A program made the translations under genes and the position numbers. 42,500 bases of DNA from NCBI GenBank assembly GCA_012295275.1, contig CM022671.1, positions 12,570,678-12,613,177 of the forward strand. The letters are read 5' to 3'. Of the stretch, positions 1 to 13,100 are shown piece after piece. Each line of letters starts with the position of its first letter. The stretch's first letter is position 1. Source of the stretch: Chrysomallon squamiferum. Taxonomy: Eukaryota > Mollusca > Gastropoda > Neomphalida > Peltospiridae. A model generated the notes under the pieces. The model did not search any database, had not been told where the DNA came from, and worked only from the letters and a program-made list of their open reading frames with translations.

Positions 1-752
1 TCTATTAATCATGGGCGAATCTAATTCAATGGAACGTTAAAAAAGGAAATTCGTAATATTATATTACACAGAATGACTGATGTATTTTTAAAATATCAGT
101 TAAAATACAGCATAATAATTAACAAAATAATTATCTGTTAAATTTATACATTTTTCTTAATTAAAAACACTATACACAAAAAATAAAAATAGGATGGTTT
201 TGGGGGCAGAAACGGATTAATGGTGTTTCAATTAATTTCAATTTGGAAAATTGATTTGATATACGAGCTCGGTCACGGAACGAATTAAACTCGTAAGTCA
301 AAGTACCACTGCATAATGATCCAGTGACTTCTCAGCTTGTCTGTTTATACCGATGACGAGAATGTTGTGCAGCTATTGCACCAGGAAATTCTGAGTCTTT
401 GTATCAAAGAACATTGCTCTAAATGAACTGTTTGAATATCTGGCTTATTGCCCTAAGAGACGCTACCACATGTAGTCATGATTCGGTTCAATCACTGACC
501 ACTGACTTTGTCCTGCCGAGTTATTTTATTTATTTCTTTTATTGTTTTTTAAAGTCAACGTCTCTTAAAGAAGTCAGTAAACTGTGTGTAATTAAAATTA
601 CGTTACAATCAAATCAGATTTCCAAACTGACAAATGGTATATTCTGAGAACTTAAGGTCAGTGAAATTTACAAAAGCAAAACAAATAAAAATAACTAAAT
701 ATATCAAATGGTTATTGTTCAAGATTGATCCACCAAAATTTAAACACAACTG

Positions 753-754
<2 letters not shown>

Positions 755-787
<33 letters not shown>
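755..787. repeat. Poly(A) run of 33
   Basis: Pure A. It could be the tail of an old retroposed sequence, but no source gene or target duplication was recognised. A (C)9 run (928-936) and a (CTA)n tract (about 947-965) follow. Confidence 0.9.
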
Positions 788-790
<3 letters not shown>

Positions 791-1586
791 AAGGATAATA
801 CCATTAATTAAATAAAAAACCAGAATATTCAGGACTGTAGGAAATGGTAGGTCTATCATTACAGATAATACAACTTTATATATGAATTTAAAAAAATAAC
901 AACCGCAAAACAATAAATGAATAACACCCCCCCCCCAAACAAAAATACTACTACTACTACTACTAGTAATAATATTAAACATAATAATAGTAACAAATAC
1001 AAAAAAAACCTCCAAATACACAACAACTTTGATTTTAAGATGGAAATATTATAAGAAGCATTCAAATTCTTGTTTCTAATATTATCCTTCCCAACAAATA
1101 AAATTGAATTTTACACTTAATCTTTTCCTTTTGTAACTTGTTTTTTTTCTTTTGTGCTGTTCTGAGTCAGGACAGTGTAAGAGTCAACAGGCCTCAGGCA
1201 AACACTTGTAATTGATGTTGTATGTGATGAAAGATTCAGTTAGTGTCTTATTGTTAACTCTTACCTCGTATGTAACTAACAGTAATAATGTGACTTCCGT
1301 TTGCAGGATCAGTAGAAACCAGGATCTGATCTTGGGATTAGAAATATGTACAAGGAGAGCACTCAGACTGTAAGTAAAGCCACTCTTAAATATCCATTGT
1401 TCTGTAAATAAAACTGTATTTTTATATCTAATTCTCAATTGTTTTTCAAAGCAATATGACTTGAAAGATTAAGTTAAAGGTGAGATTTTAGTGCACAAGT
1501 GCATATGTATGTGTGGTCTTTGTAAGTAAAAATAAATAAAATGTAAAAAAATAAAATAAAATAAAAAATAAAACATTCATAAAAAA

Positions 1587-1587
<1 letters not shown>

Positions 1588-1630
<43 letters not shown>
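1588..1630. repeat. (AAT)n microsatellite
   Basis: Perfect ATA/AAT triplets. A shorter one lies at 3058-3080. Confidence 0.95.
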
Positions 1631-1633
<3 letters not shown>

Positions 1634-4053
1634 CCAAATTACCAAACACCTAATTTATTTATTTATTTATATTTGTTTTTTTAATTTCAAGATCATGTAG
1701 TAGTGATATAATTATTGTCTCTTCATAAACTACCCTTATGCATTGAATAAAAATCCCATATTAAATACAGGATACATGCAGTCTTTGCTAAGAATTCAGA
1801 ATGGAAAAAACAACAGAAAGGATGTTCAATGATTTGTGGATCCTCTAGTCATCCTTTCTTGTGTCTTAAGCTAACCTAAGTACAGCCACTCCATATTTTT
1901 TTGAAATTACCATAACATTATCATAGTATTACACACTGTAAAACAAAATTAATTATTCATACCTAATCTTTAATTCATAAAATTCTGTGATCAGTATACA
2001 TTAGAAATAAAAGTAATTCTAAAACCCAAGCAAGGGAAATAATTTGTGTAATTGAGGTCCGTCATAATCATGTAAACGTCTACAATTTCATTTAATTAAT
2101 ATTAACCTTCTTAACAATTTATAACATTGACAGCAGTTTGACATACAACACTCCACATTTTCTTTGTGCTGTTTTATAACATAAACGCTGAAAAACGCTA
2201 TCTGTTAATAAGAAAGAGATGTGTGCGTGTGCGTGCGTGCGTTTATCCTTTTATAACTTAATTCATTTTATTCTGGACATACATATTACAGCAACATTTT
2301 AACCAAAAAGAAAAAAGTTAAAAAGTTAAATAATAAACTATTAATAAATACCGTAACTTGGGAAAACAAGTATTAACATAAAGGAAAAGGTAAAAGTATG
2401 TATTATCACAACAGCTATTAAAATATTACTGATATTATTTTAAAACATTTTAATCCAATCTTTGTTAATAATAAAGCATCAATATAAAACAAGATGTGGA
2501 GATGCAGACACTTCACTTTTTCATCTACTATAATTAATATTTTGTTATAACTTTTTTATCTTAATCATTATTTATTATTACTAAGGCTGTTTTCATAATA
2601 AAAATTATCATCAGAAACAAAGAAATACATTCAGAATACTAGTTCAAACCATCAGAGGCATATTCAAAAGAGTGTACAAATAGCACTATTATTTTGATAA
2701 ATTGTTTTTGTAAACTAATTATAAACAGTGATGCATAAAAACTAATATATACTTTTCTCAAATTTCTAATTTATTTTCAACCCACCTCACAATTAATAAA
2801 GACTAAAATATGAAATCAGCAATCAAAAACATTTTCTGATAACAAAATATATTGCACATAATCAATAAATGCTTACTTGAACGAATATATTATTTTCTAT
2901 CATGGTCAGAAGTCAATATGCAATATTAACTCTGACAAACTAAGGGATACAATTCTACAAATAAAACTTTTGACTATGGTGCAAGTTTCTTCCCTTGAAT
3001 AAATGAGAGTAGGTTTGTAAGAATGTTTTTTATTTTTTAAATTAGTAATAAATCTGAATAATAATAATAATAATAATAATCTAAAAATATTGTAAAGAAA
3101 TATTGAAAAGTTTCAGACAGAAGGTTTAATATAATGTTTAAAAAAATGATAATTATTTTCTAAAAAAAAAATTGTCAACAATTTAGTATTTAACAAGGAT
3201 ATAATATTAAAATGTACTTGGCCTGTTTAAAAAAAAAAAGAAGAAAGAAATATCTAAAAGACATTTAAAATATTAAATACACAGCATTCACAGGTTCATT
3301 TATGTTCTCAAAATTGCTTTAACATTTATAAATATCAATAAAATGATACACTTCTGATTATTATTTCTATTCTTTCCAGTTAACATCTTCATCTGTATAA
3401 TCATTTAGATATGCAAAAACAAGCCTGGAAATAAATTTTCAGTTACTTACTTACAAAATAAACGTTTGTTATTCTTTAAAAGTAACAAATTTAACAGTAG
3501 AATTTATTTTGTCTAAATTGGAATAACTATTTATGTTGTATAATTAAAATAATATAAGGTGTTTTTTCTTTTTATTAATTTATCATTATTAATATTTCTG
3601 ATTTCATATATAAAAATGTTGAATTTCGCTTTAAACTGCTTATGTAAAATTATTTCAATAATGTTTGTTAAAAATGTTTCTGTCTTGTCTGTCATGATTT
3701 AAGTAAGCACTCAGATCACATCAGTGAATTCAAATAAGGAAACTGTTATTGTAAATCCAGATGGTCAGGCAAACCAGTCATTAATTACAACAGCAACAAA
3801 AAAAGATAAGTGCACCAATTAGAAAGATACTGATACATTAATAACTGCACTGACTTATAAAATTCTTTGTATCACCATTTGTTATTAGCTTCAACGCACA
3901 AGTTTACTGATAATGGATTATAAAACAGTAAATGTTTTAAACATCACAGCTCTAGTCTTCAAAAAAGTCTCTCAGATAATAATTTAACATCAGAATTAAA
4001 TTGTGACACATCTTTAAGGATTCTGTGATGTTGGATATTAAACTTAAAACATT

Positions 4054-4059
4054 TTTAAT
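4054..4059 (-). terminator. Candidate polyadenylation signal of UPB1
   Basis: ATTAAA on the minus strand, about 70 bp past the stop. Canonical AATAAA copies lie further at 3571-3576 and 3503-3508, so several ends are possible. Confidence 0.3.
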
Positions 4060-4129
4060 CCTCAAAATGTATATGGTAATTTAGAGGTCACATGTACCTG
4101 CATATGATACAGCAGTTGTAAGTTTCCAG

Positions 4130-7100
4130 TTACTCTGTTTCTTTGATGACCTGAGGTTTGTAGTTTGGCTTCACTGCCTCTGTTAGTTCAGCAGCATACA
4201 TGTCAAGTCGCTGGGTCATCTACAAAGAAAAATATTTTTAAACTGATGGCAAATATATGTTAAGAAAAGAAATCAAATCTAGCAAAATGATTCAATTATA
4301 AGACATAGATGATTCAAATACTGGTAGAGAAATCAGTATTTATGCACACACATATAGAGACTCACACATGCATGGACATACACACATTTTCTCTTTCTCC
4401 CCCCAAATCAAGAATTTTCAGTTAAGTGTACTGACAATTAATTACATCAGTCTGGTAATTGGTTTTAAATATAATGTTCAAATTTACCCTAAGAGTCCAT
4501 TTGTCCTTCATTTGGCGACATAAATTTAAATCCATCTCTGAAATAATGAGTCCATCTCTAGTCCTTGACAAAGCCTGAAAATAATTTAAATGAATATTGT
4601 TTAAAATTATGAAAAACAAATAAAAAAATTTAAAAATTCTAAATACTTAGTACTTCAAAAACAACTTGAAAGTGACTGATCTACATCTTCACCTGATTTG
4701 ATTTATAAGCAGTTTTCATGGCAGTGTTTATTGCTAGCTGCATTTCAGTTCTTTGACTGCAGCCATTTCTAAATTAAGACAAGACCTGTGAGACATTCAA
4801 CATTCTGTACAGCAGCTGGTACATGTGGAATGTTTGTGCAATAAATCTGCCTCCTAATAACAGTAATCACTGACACTGCCTTGGAAACATACGACAGGTA
4901 TAAAATGGGACTGGAATATAATGATTAAGTGACTATATAAGTAGCTCTTGATTACACTGGAAAACTGAGACTGGGAGTCAAAAGAATTAATTCAAGGATC
5001 TTCTTCCCAACCCAATCTCAATCTCGCTCTCTCTCAAAGAAATGTGTGTACGTGTACATTTTAAATTGTTCACAAATAAATAAACCTTTATTGGTTTTTG
5101 CTAAATATTTTCATACAGGTTAACTGATTTTATCTAACATTATAATTTAAAATAACTTATTAAACAATTAAATATTAATGCTTAAATTGAAATAGTATTT
5201 AAAAAAAAATTAATTAATTTAAAGTACATATTGAGTTACAGTTACTAAAAAATAATAACTAAGAACAAGAAATTTGTGTGAACAACAAAAACAAAAATAA
5301 TACTTAAAATTAAAAAACTAATTATCGTCTGACTTATGGAGATATCTGCTATGTCTATGTAGCTGTTACACACATTGAAATTAATAATGAACTTTACTAG
5401 TTCTACCAGTCAAATGGGTTCACAGAGGAAAACGGTCAAGGTAAGTTGACCATCCAATAACCTGCCATGACCTCACCTGACCTGAACCAGGACTAAGTAC
5501 ACCTGCTGTAGTATATGTGGACTGTTCCATGAACTGCCCTGAAACAAGAAAGAGTACAGCTGAACTACAGAGAGCACAGCCAAGTACATGCATCCTTTAT
5601 CTGTGACTGCTGGCCAGTACACTCTGGTCAGCAAAGCCAGCCCAATGCCTGGATATGGAAGGAACAGTCCATTAATGCAATAAGCAGGTTACAGATTGCA
5701 ATACACCAATTTGGAGTGAACTGGTCCAGGACAGTCCATTTGTAATATTGATTTATTCAAAAGAGAAGCCAACCTCTTTATAAGATTATTTTTAGCTCAC
5801 AGCATTACTAAGGGAATGTGTTTCACCTGCCTCACTTTTAACTGTCCTTATGTATGTGATTTTGTATGACTTGTTGAGATATAAATTAACAAGTACATGT
5901 CATTGTGTTAAGATAATTTCTATATTTCTTATATTTTAGCAACATAATCCACTCATGGGTATGATTTTATCACTGATAATTTAATTTGTATAATAATTAT
6001 ATCTAATTAATCATGGAAAATAATACTATTCTCACTGTGATGTATGGGAATCCTATGATGGATTTGGCTGATATTTTAAACAGATAAAAATGCTAGTACC
6101 AAATTTTTCTCTGCACAACTTTTTCCCAACATTTTGTTTGAATTCAATCAAATATACTCATGTTCTGGAGACACAATACTTACATACGGGTATTTGGCAT
6201 TTGTGACAACACATGATAATACACGTATTTTACCACCTTTTATCTTAATATATTCATTCCAATTCTGTGTGGGTAAGTTTTGTGCTTAGACCAAATTCAT
6301 TATTATAAAATTTTATGGATCTAAGGATTAAACAAAATAAAACAAACATTTGTTCTAATATGTTTATGTATATTTTGTTAAAGCTTAAGATTTATAATTA
6401 TATATGAAATCAGAAATATGTTAGTTCTGATATTAGTGAAAAAAGAAAACATAAAAAAGCCTAGTTAACTAATGATTCCATTTTAAATTATATAAAGAAA
6501 TGTACATGTACATTAATAAATTATTTAGACAAATTATTACCAGGAATTTGTGAATGTTGTACAAAATTTTGTTCTGGTGTGACACGAGTGTAAATCCCAG
6601 ATAATAACTGTTGTTACTACTGAAACTACAGAGCTACTGTATTAATAATCCTAAATTACTAAACAATAATAATGATAGTGATCAGCAAAGTAGAAATATC
6701 GTTAAAATAATTTTTTTTTTTTTTTTATAAATCAATTATCTGAAATAGCTTAGCTTTTTGTTTTAGATTAGGTAATGAAAAAATAATGCTTAGCAATATA
6801 AACATTAATTAATATTTAATTAATACTTACTGGTGTGCGGCTTCCATCTGGTCCAGCAAAATAACTAGAACCTGTGAAGAAAACTTCTCATTCTGTACAT
6901 TACAAAACTTTAATTCGCATGTTTCCGCAACATTTGGGTTTCCAACAGAAGTAAAATATATATGATTGTTAAAAATCACTTTTATAACTGACAAAAATTT
7001 ATGGTTAGTTTTAAATTAGAAAGTAACTTTAGTGTGTAATAAATTTTGAAATCATGCTTAAGTATGACTACAACAAACTCCTAAACTACAAGCCACGTCT

Positions 7101-10100
7101 AATGTCAGTTCATAAAAAATAACTGCTGCTACTCTTTAAAAAAAGTTTATTCTTTTATGAAAATTATATACTTGTACCACATGTCTAGATTTCCTACTGA
7201 AAAATATTTATTAAATTAATTGTAGTTAATGAAACAATGGAAGTTGTTCCACAAAAATGTAACAGTGTGGTAGTAGTATATATTTAGTTCATCTTTGATA
7301 ATAATAAAGTACAACAATAATATTAATAAAAAAAAAAACCTTATTAAATAAGGCTATAAGAAAATGCCAGCTTGTGTACATGCCTTTAGCTGTTACTATA
7401 CTTTGTATTTTATTACTAGCAAGGACTACCTTTAAAAAAAAAATTTAAAAATTAAAAAAGATGAAATACTATGTAAAAATGCTGAATAAACACTGAAATG
7501 CAAAATTTAGAACATTTAGCTTGGAATATTAAATAAAATATAGACTCACCATAGAAATGACCAAAATCTTTGTGTGCTGTTAAAATAAAAATAATATATT
7601 TATTTACATTTACAATCACATACACAGAAAATTATTTACATGTGTCTTATTAATTTACAACTTTTTATTTCTTTAGTTTTATAATGTTCTGATCATCAAC
7701 ATTGCTAATATAATATAAAATTGTGTACAGTAGTAACACCTGCATGAGCAGTAACCTCATCATGGTGCAGGGGTGAACATTCTTAGAATGGCCAACAACT
7801 GCACAATTCCTCATATGAGGTGCCTTGTTTGCCACGAGTTGCAACCTGTGTAGTGGATGTTGGGATCCTGAACAAACTGAACAAACTGACAGTGACAAAA
7901 AATCACTTCATGTAGATTGAGGTCAGATCAATCGGCTGGTCATGCCAAGTTCAATAGCTTACCATTGTTTTGTTTAATTTTGTCATGAGCAAAGATGTTA
8001 ACTAATAGTCTGTAGCTGTTGCTCTTGGGAGAGGTGGTAGCTACGGTCAGTCAGGTGATTTATAATTTTTATTGCCTGAGTATATCAACCATGTATCCCT
8101 GGCATGGCTGTCTGGTGGATACCCACAACAGCATCTCCCCATCTTGGATTTGATGACAGGTAGGATCATCCTTGATGAACTTTAATTCTCAATTATGAGA
8201 GAACTTAAAAACAAATTTATGTCAACTTCCAATGGGGCCCTGAAAAGAGTCCATACTGAGATCATCACCTTTTGATAAAGACAGGACAAACAATGTGAAG
8301 AAATCAAAATGTATTTCTTCTAAAACCTGGCTGAGGTTTCTTGTCATTGCTGATGACTAAGCCTTGAAAAAAACTATCAACATCTGCAACAGAGAAAGGG
8401 CTCCAAGGCTTGGCGGGTGAGCTTAAAAATGTTAAGAAACTAAGGAATGGTTCATTGTTAGTAGAATGCTCTACAGAGAGTTATTCCAAAAATTTACTTA
8501 AATCAAGATTTTTGTGCATAATACCTATTAGAGTCAGTCTGCACACAACACTGAATACACCAAAAAGAGTGATTCAGTGTAGGGACCTGGAATGTGTTAG
8601 CGAGGAAGAGATTTGCAAAAATCTCCATTCACAAGGTGTCAAGCAGTTAAAGGTGCATCAGAGCAATGGACTTGTTCCAACAAATATCTTTATTTGACAT
8701 TTAATATGTCCAATCTTCCAGTTTCTGTGAAAGCAGTATGTTTACATATTTCTGTTGTACCATTTATTCCAAAGTCTCTCTGATGTTTTAAAAACTGTCA
8801 TGGACAGAATACATGTCATAACAGACTGAAATGTACTCAATGTGGTAAGACTGGCCATGAAAGCAAAATGTCAAAATGATATGGAATGTACCATTTTGGT
8901 GCAAAACACTTTGCATACTTGTGGGAGGTTGATTTTATTCACCAATATATTTTTTCACTTTGGCAGGATGATTGTAATGATGCATACTTTTTGTGTAGCT
9001 TTACACTGTGTTTTGACTAATTTGGAATTTTTATATATAGAACACTCACCATTTTGTTGTATTTACTTTTGTTTGACACCCAGCAGCCAATGTATTATTT
9101 ATGCTGGAATGTTGTTAAGCATTCATTCATTCATTCATTTGTATAGCAGCAAATTCAAATTTTATTACATGCTTTATCTTATTTCCTTTAGTAATTCTGT
9201 AATGCATTTCCTTTCACCACTGAATAACCTACACATTTGTTTAAAATCATCTAATCATACATACCTGGTTTTCCATCAGCAGATGTAAATTCATTAGGAA
9301 ACATTTCCTGTAGTAGACAAATAAAATATTTTGTTTCAAAATATTTACAAATAAGGATATGAAAAATGAGGTTTTGATGCAACTGAAATTGTGATAATTA
9401 AATCAATCATATACTTCACAGGCTTTTAATTACTGATATAATACAGCATAAAATTATAAGGATTAATAACTTCACTGAATAACATGGTATAGCTAATTTC
9501 ATCTAATAGTTTACTAAATACTTACTGTGCCCACTCTGTTGATAGCACAAGTGAAGTAATTGTTTGCAATAGCAGCACATCTTGCCTCTATAGGCCACAT
9601 TGGCTCACTGAAACAGAATTACTAACATGTTTATTATCTGTTACTTTACATCCAAAATGACCGATATAAAATAATAAAATATTTTTCATTATGAATATTG
9701 TTTGTTGAACATGCAACAAGTGAACAGGAAGATGTTGCATTGACAACACAGTACTGTAACTGTTCAGATGTTCAACCCTAACAAAGTATAGTGTTTAAAA
9801 CAGTTTACATAATTTTCTGCTCTTTATTTCAGAGTTATGGTTTAAAGAAGGTAACACAGAGAAAAACTCATAAAGATATATGTAACGGGAACAGTGCTGA
9901 AATTCCCTAATTTATTAGTGCCTGAACCAACACCACTTTTGAAACAATTACAAACACTGAATGTGAAAACAGGTAATAATTCAAGATTAATGGAAAGGGG
10001 CAATGTGGGCAAAATAATTGCCCTTTTGTACTAAATTGTGCCTTACCCTTTAATCTATGGCAAAACTTGGTTTTCTTCTCTTAAATTTCTATCAAGTTTT

Positions 10101-13100
10101 TATCAAAATACTACTTCGAGGTACATTTTGCCTCTATTTTGTGACTGGCTAGCAGTTATTTCCATTAAATAATATTTATTAATACATCATTATTTGATAC
10201 TGTCTGTGTCTACGACCAAGTACAAAAGAGATGGCTGGCTATCACTAGCTGGTCATGTCGAAGGTCATGTGACAAACTGTATGAATAGCTGCAAAAATGC
10301 ATTGTTTTATTGTGGTGATTAGAGACTGACAATAAACAGTTCTTGTAAACTTGTATATAAATTAAATTAACTGACATGGACATAATGACTGGCTTTATAT
10401 AATTACATGTTTAGTACAAACCTAGCAAGTAGGGTGCAAGTGTAATCAGGAACAGAAAATATCAGAAAATAAAACTTGTTAGATACTTTTACCACTTATG
10501 GCACAAGTCTGTATAAAATATTTTGTTTTTATTAGAAACAGAATACTGATCACACATGTAGATGTTTAATTCTATGTTTGTGATGAAGGAATGCTTACAT
10601 CACACTGTCCCATTTCTCATTCACAAAACCATTTCTCCCTACAGTTCCTCATTTCACCCTAATGAGTCTGTCTAGAGGGAGAAGCCACTTCTCCCTATTT
10701 TTATAGCCTAGCTTGAACCCTCTTATTTAATGTACTTTTTTGTATTTACAACCAACAGTTTGTGATGGTCTGATCATCAGTTAAAACTGAAATATTAAGA
10801 AAAACAGTTCAAACCATAGTAACTATATTATGATAGCCAAACTAATTTAACAAATAATAGTGTTTTATTTGTCTTTAATGTGAAATATATAATTTGTGAT
10901 ACACCAAAACTATAAATTTAAATTCTAAAACAAGAAAAAAAAGAAGAAAAAAATAGGTTGTAATGATAATAATAAAACTTGCAATAAAATAGAGACTTAA
11001 AGTACAAACCTCAAAGCTCCAACAGTAGCTGATGGATTGAAAACTATCTCTGCTCCATTAACACCAAACATCAGCCAGTTTTGAGGGTGATGTCGTCCAT
11101 AGCATATATTAATAGCTATCTTACCTGAAACAAAAAAAAAAAAAATTACTATTAAAAATGGAAAAAAGAATTAAACATATACATATATAAAATACCATTA
11201 AAAAAATAAAGCATTCATTTCACATAAAATGGTAAGTTTTTACTCTAGTTATGGGGATATGGGTGGCAGAGGTAAAAAAGAAATAAATAAAAAATAAAAA
11301 ATGTTATTTTACAAAACTATATTTTTAATGACAAAACATTTTCCTTTATTTTGGCCACATTTAGCATTATAGTAACCCAAACCAACATTTTGTATATTTA
11401 AAATAATTTTTTTCAAAGTGACATTTTGAAAAACCTGTAACATTATAAAAAGGTTATATGAAAGGATAGTAAATTATTTCATTATCTTCTGTTATTATGT
11501 ATGTTTGTTTCTGAAAAAAAAAAAAAAACCCAAAAAGGAATCCCACACAGACACGTATGTGTATATATATATATATGAAAACTTTTTTCTGCACAAATTC
11601 TATCATTTTTTTTGTTTGTTTATCATGTCATCTTAGACAGCCACTAAAATCTAAGCTTTCTTTGTATTGTTTTAAATTTAAGTATAAAATAATGTCTTGT
11701 ATAGTTGTAACAACCTGTAAGCCATGAAGTTAACATACCAAACTGAGTCTCAAATACTGGATGTCCTGAGTTGCCTTCCAAATAATAAGTAGACTGCAAT
11801 AAAATAAATACATTAACTCAGTAACATCTTGATAATTCATATTTTTTGCATTTTCTTCTTCTAATTTTTTTTTAATAAATAACACTGAAGAATATTTCAT
11901 GGGAATTATGTACAGTTTGAATCTAACTGCATAAAATATTATACTAAGATATGAATCATCTGGAAGAGGTTCTAGTTCAAGGGTTTAGCTCATCTGGATA
12001 ATCTGATGCTCCTATCAAGCTACATGCCATTCTAGCCACTGTTTTACATCTGGTATTTAATATGCTCTGATACTGATGATTTTCTCTTTGTAGAAATAAG
12101 CTGCAACAGCTCTTAGTACAGAAGCAACAGGTATACTCTCTCTTAATGACTTTTTGAAATTACGTTTTAAAATTACATTTAAATACAGTTAAGCATTGAT
12201 TCTTTGATCTTAAAACAAAGTCTACTTGCTTCATTAAAATCACCAATTCTTGGTATGTGATTTTTCCTTGCCTTGCCAAGAACAGCTCCAGTGTTTGATA
12301 TGACAACTGTAACAAGATGAAAAACAAATATTCATAACACAAATTTAATAACTGGCCATTAACATATAAGCATTCTGTGATCTTGTTTTCTTTTATTTCA
12401 GATAAACACTCTTATAGTGTTGCAGAAATTGCTATTTCATTATTAAATATGGCTTTTCATCTTACATGTAAATAGTCTAATCACAATCAGTGTAATATCG
12501 AGATTCAACCTTGTATTTCCACAAACTGTATTTTTAATAAGCTATTAATAGTAACCCCATTAATCTTTACCTGCAGTGTTGGCCAATATATCCCCATGAT
12601 TTTCATCTCGTTCTAGAATTGGACTGATTATCACCATGTTGTATTTCTTGGCCAACTGTTAAAATAAATAACAAGTAATCTTCCTAATGCTACAACAGGG
12701 TTCCTTTTATATATAAGCAACAAAACACAGAAAAATGCTGTTGAGCAGTTATTTCTGATAAATGTAGTTTATTTTCTGATCCTTTTGTCAAAAATTTAGT
12801 TCAAACTGAAAATGTTTTATGCTATATTTACCTCTTGTAATATTTTTGTAGTGTGACCATTTTCTGCCGATTCAGCAAACTCACACCATGGGTATTTTTC
12901 CCGTGTGCAGAAAGCAAATGGCATTGCTGAAAAAAATATAATACTAGTATTTTGATTACTACAGTCAAAAGCCTGATGACTTTATGCTAATATAGCATTT
13001 TTCAGGTCTCAAAAGTTTATTAATCAAAAGATCTATCATAACAGTGTAATAAAAGGCCAAATTATATTTAAAAAATATCTAAATCAATAGTTAAAGTAAT

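Larger units (their letters stand above)
1..3500. other. Gene-free AT-rich flank downstream of UPB1
   Basis: No coding exon, RNA gene or recognisable transposon seen on either strand. The short ORFs (for example 423-647, 1184-1438) have AT-driven composition and no family likeness. The first 500 bp are slightly more GC-rich, without an interpretable signal. UPB1 3' UTR probably occupies part of 3500-4129. Confidence 0.6.

Noticed and set aside
7665-7898. 77-codon minus ORF with Cys/His residues
   Set aside because: No recognisable domain, no good splice sites, lies in an intron; possibly 5' part of the LINE region.
12160-12342. 60-codon minus ORF at UPB1 exon 6
   Set aside because: Wrong frame of the real exon; the correct frame reads [17 protein letters not shown].
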